A DNA stretch of 64,000 bases from Bacillus sp. FJAT-27225 (GTDB lineage: Bacteria > Bacillota > Bacilli > Bacillales > Cytobacillaceae): assembly GCF_001685025.1 (NCBI RefSeq), contig NZ_MAYU01000021.1:682001-746000 (forward strand), given 5' to 3'. The translations under genes were made by a program, and so were the position numbers. The notes under the pieces were generated by a model, which was not told the DNA's origin, searched no databases, and worked only from the letters and a program-made list of their open reading frames with translations. Position 1 is the first letter of the stretch. The number at the start of each line of letters is the position of its first letter. Below are positions 63,060 to 64,000 of the stretch, piece by piece.

Positions 63060-63101
63060 GGGACGGTTCTTCTGGCATTTAAGAGCCACCAGAACCGTCC
63101 C
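63060..63101. repeat. REP-like palindrome
   Basis: GGGACGGTTCT and AGAACCGTCCC form an 11-base perfect stem around a 20-base loop that repeats the TCTGG/CCACCAGA core. As I recall, such GGGACGGTTCT sequences accompany RAYT (Y1) transposase genes in Bacillus, but none is in this window. Confidence 0.65.
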
Positions 63102-63108
63102 CATCGCT

Positions 63109-63237
63109 TCATTTTGTGAAAGTAGCGGGCAATACAACCGCAACGACCTCGTTTCCAATACCCTTCTCATTGTCGTACAATATCTGTAGTAGGATTGGTG
63201 CAAGGGCCTTTTTAAAATTTATTGCCCTAAATAACCA
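63109..63237 (-). pseudogene. C-terminal gene remnant of about 42 codons
   Basis: Leftward frame reading NFKKALAPILLQILYDNEKG then NEVVAVVLPATFTK and stop, eight bases before the REP-like palindrome. The pattern recalls the end of LacI-family regulators, but the match is weak. No start or upstream part remains. Confidence 0.35.
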
Positions 63238-63320
63238 TCAAATTGCAGTCAAATAACCTTTAATTATTTACAGACGGTATGGATTAGGAATAATAATAAG
63301 GTGCTTAGAAACCACACACA

Positions 63321-64000
63321 TTATAACTTCCGTATTACCCCCTCTTTAATTCCAGTAATATAATCCCCGTATATATTCCTTATTAAAAACTCATTTTGTA
63401 AACCTAATCTCCATTTTTCATTTGAAGCAGCAATATAATACTTAAACATATCTTCAACATGTAAATTACTAGACTTTTTATGATAATTCTCATAGCTACT
63501 AAATGAACTTATATACCTACAAAATATTTCAAAAAGGAGAGTTTCGTCAAAATAACTATCCCCTATGAAACTGTAAGTATTGTCATTTCCAAAAAAGAAC
63601 TGGCTCATTTTTAAAATTAGGTCAAACTGATGTTCTTCTAAAACAAACCACTCTTTATCAAGATGTTTAGGCTTTCCTGGCTCAGCTTTATCATAACGAA
63701 TTGCAGATATTAGTTTAGAAATGTAACTACCGGTTATTACCACCAACATATCTGTTATTTGTAATCCAACAAAATCTTTAGAATCCAGGTCTACTAGCAC
63801 TTTCCCAAATCCAATCTTTTCAAATGGCTCAGAAGGGATACCTTGGTCAAGAATTAACGTTGACTGCTCAGGTTGCCATATATCTTTTAACTTGTTCTCG
63901 GACAACCATAAGTCAACATCGAAGCTCACTTTATCCCAATCAAATGATACTTTTTCAAATAGTAAATTATCAGCTAAGTGTTTCCCCTTCCCAATTATAT
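63321..64000 (-). CDS. DUF3800-like protein, N-terminal part outside the window
   Basis: The frame stays open to base 64000, and GTG 63929 is internal, so the gene is cut by the window edge; 226 residues are visible. LVDLDSKDFVGLQITDMLVV matches the D-SK-x-GLQxxD signature of DUF3800, usually the second half of an RNase-H-like fold. The C-terminal helical part (FDETLLFEIFCRYISSF) is not recognised. DUF3800 proteins occur in accessory and defence regions. Confidence 0.6.
   Translation of the reverse strand, partial: IIGKGKHLADNLLFEKVSFDWDKVSFDVDLWLSENKLKDIWQPEQSTLILDQGIPSEPFEKIGFGKVLVDLDSKDFVGLQITDMLVVITGSYISKLISAIRYDKAEPGKPKHLDKEWFVLEEHQFDLILKMSQFFFGNDNTYSFIGDSYFDETLLFEIFCRYISSFSSYENYHKKSSNLHVEDMFKYYIAASNEKWRLGLQNEFLIRNIYGDYITGIKEGVIRKL

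Overview
The window looks like a chromosomal segment of a spore-forming Bacillaceae species (Bacillus, Mesobacillus or a relative). This rests on moderate A+T content, strong AAGGAGG-type ribosome binding sites, frequent TTG and GTG starts, T-tailed hairpin terminators, and gene families typical of that group: InhA metalloprotease, LysM-3D wall enzyme, YesL/YesM/YesN-like proteins, a YdaE-like isomerase, and a Cps/Ywq tyrosine kinase and phosphatase. I see no rRNA, tRNA, prophage or intact insertion sequence. All functions come from reading motifs and context; no search was run.

Layout. (1) 1-9.7 kb: the 3' part of a secreted InhA-type M6 protease, a large SF1 helicase translationally coupled to a small winged-helix-like protein, an Arg/Ser-rich peptide convergent with a Hanks-type kinase, and small unknowns. 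(2) 9.8-23 kb: surface-polysaccharide region with a PgaC/HAS-like GT2, an orphan PAS histidine kinase, a LysM-3D wall protein behind a probable WalR box, and a leftward exopolysaccharide cluster (Wzz-like protein, BY-kinase, terminator, broken small ORF, priming sugar transferase, GT4, polymerase, deacetylase, PHP phosphatase). An LCP ligase gene diverges from it. (3) 23-31.7 kb: accessory region with a large secreted Ig/OmpL47-like protein between two inverted copies of a structured repeat, one inside a MITE-like element; a PAS-GGDEF-EAL-PilZ c-di-GMP protein; a 52-bp tandem hairpin array; and a candidate type I toxin-antitoxin locus at 31.16-31.38 kb. (4) 31.7-33.4 kb: two overlapping genes, the second with a uracil-DNA-glycosylase-like fold. 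(5) 33.5-58.7 kb: one leftward carbohydrate locus of 18 genes. (6) 58.7-64 kb: HMGL-like aldolase, small unknown and ASCH proteins, DUF4230 protein, gene remnants, REP-like hairpins, and a truncated DUF3800-like gene.

The carbohydrate locus appears to work as a unit. A YesN/YesM-type two-component system with a YesL-like DUF624 protein probably senses the substrate. A lipoprotein and two permeases, with no ATPase of their own, import it. The enzymes lack signal peptides and so act in the cytoplasm: two GH38 alpha-mannosidases, a toroid lyase- or hydrolase-like protein, a NodB-like protein, three Gfo/Idh/MocA oxidoreductases, a DegT-type aminotransferase, a DUF4432 epimerase-like protein, a D-lyxose/D-mannose isomerase, a PfkB kinase and a DhnA/LsrF-type aldolase. 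Together they suggest breakdown of a mannose-like and possibly amino-sugar-containing glycan to triose level.

The most interesting points are the candidate toxin-antitoxin pair, the substrate logic of the glycan locus, the covarying structured repeat, the two related tandem hairpin arrays, the RS-peptide/kinase pair, and the UDG-like operon.
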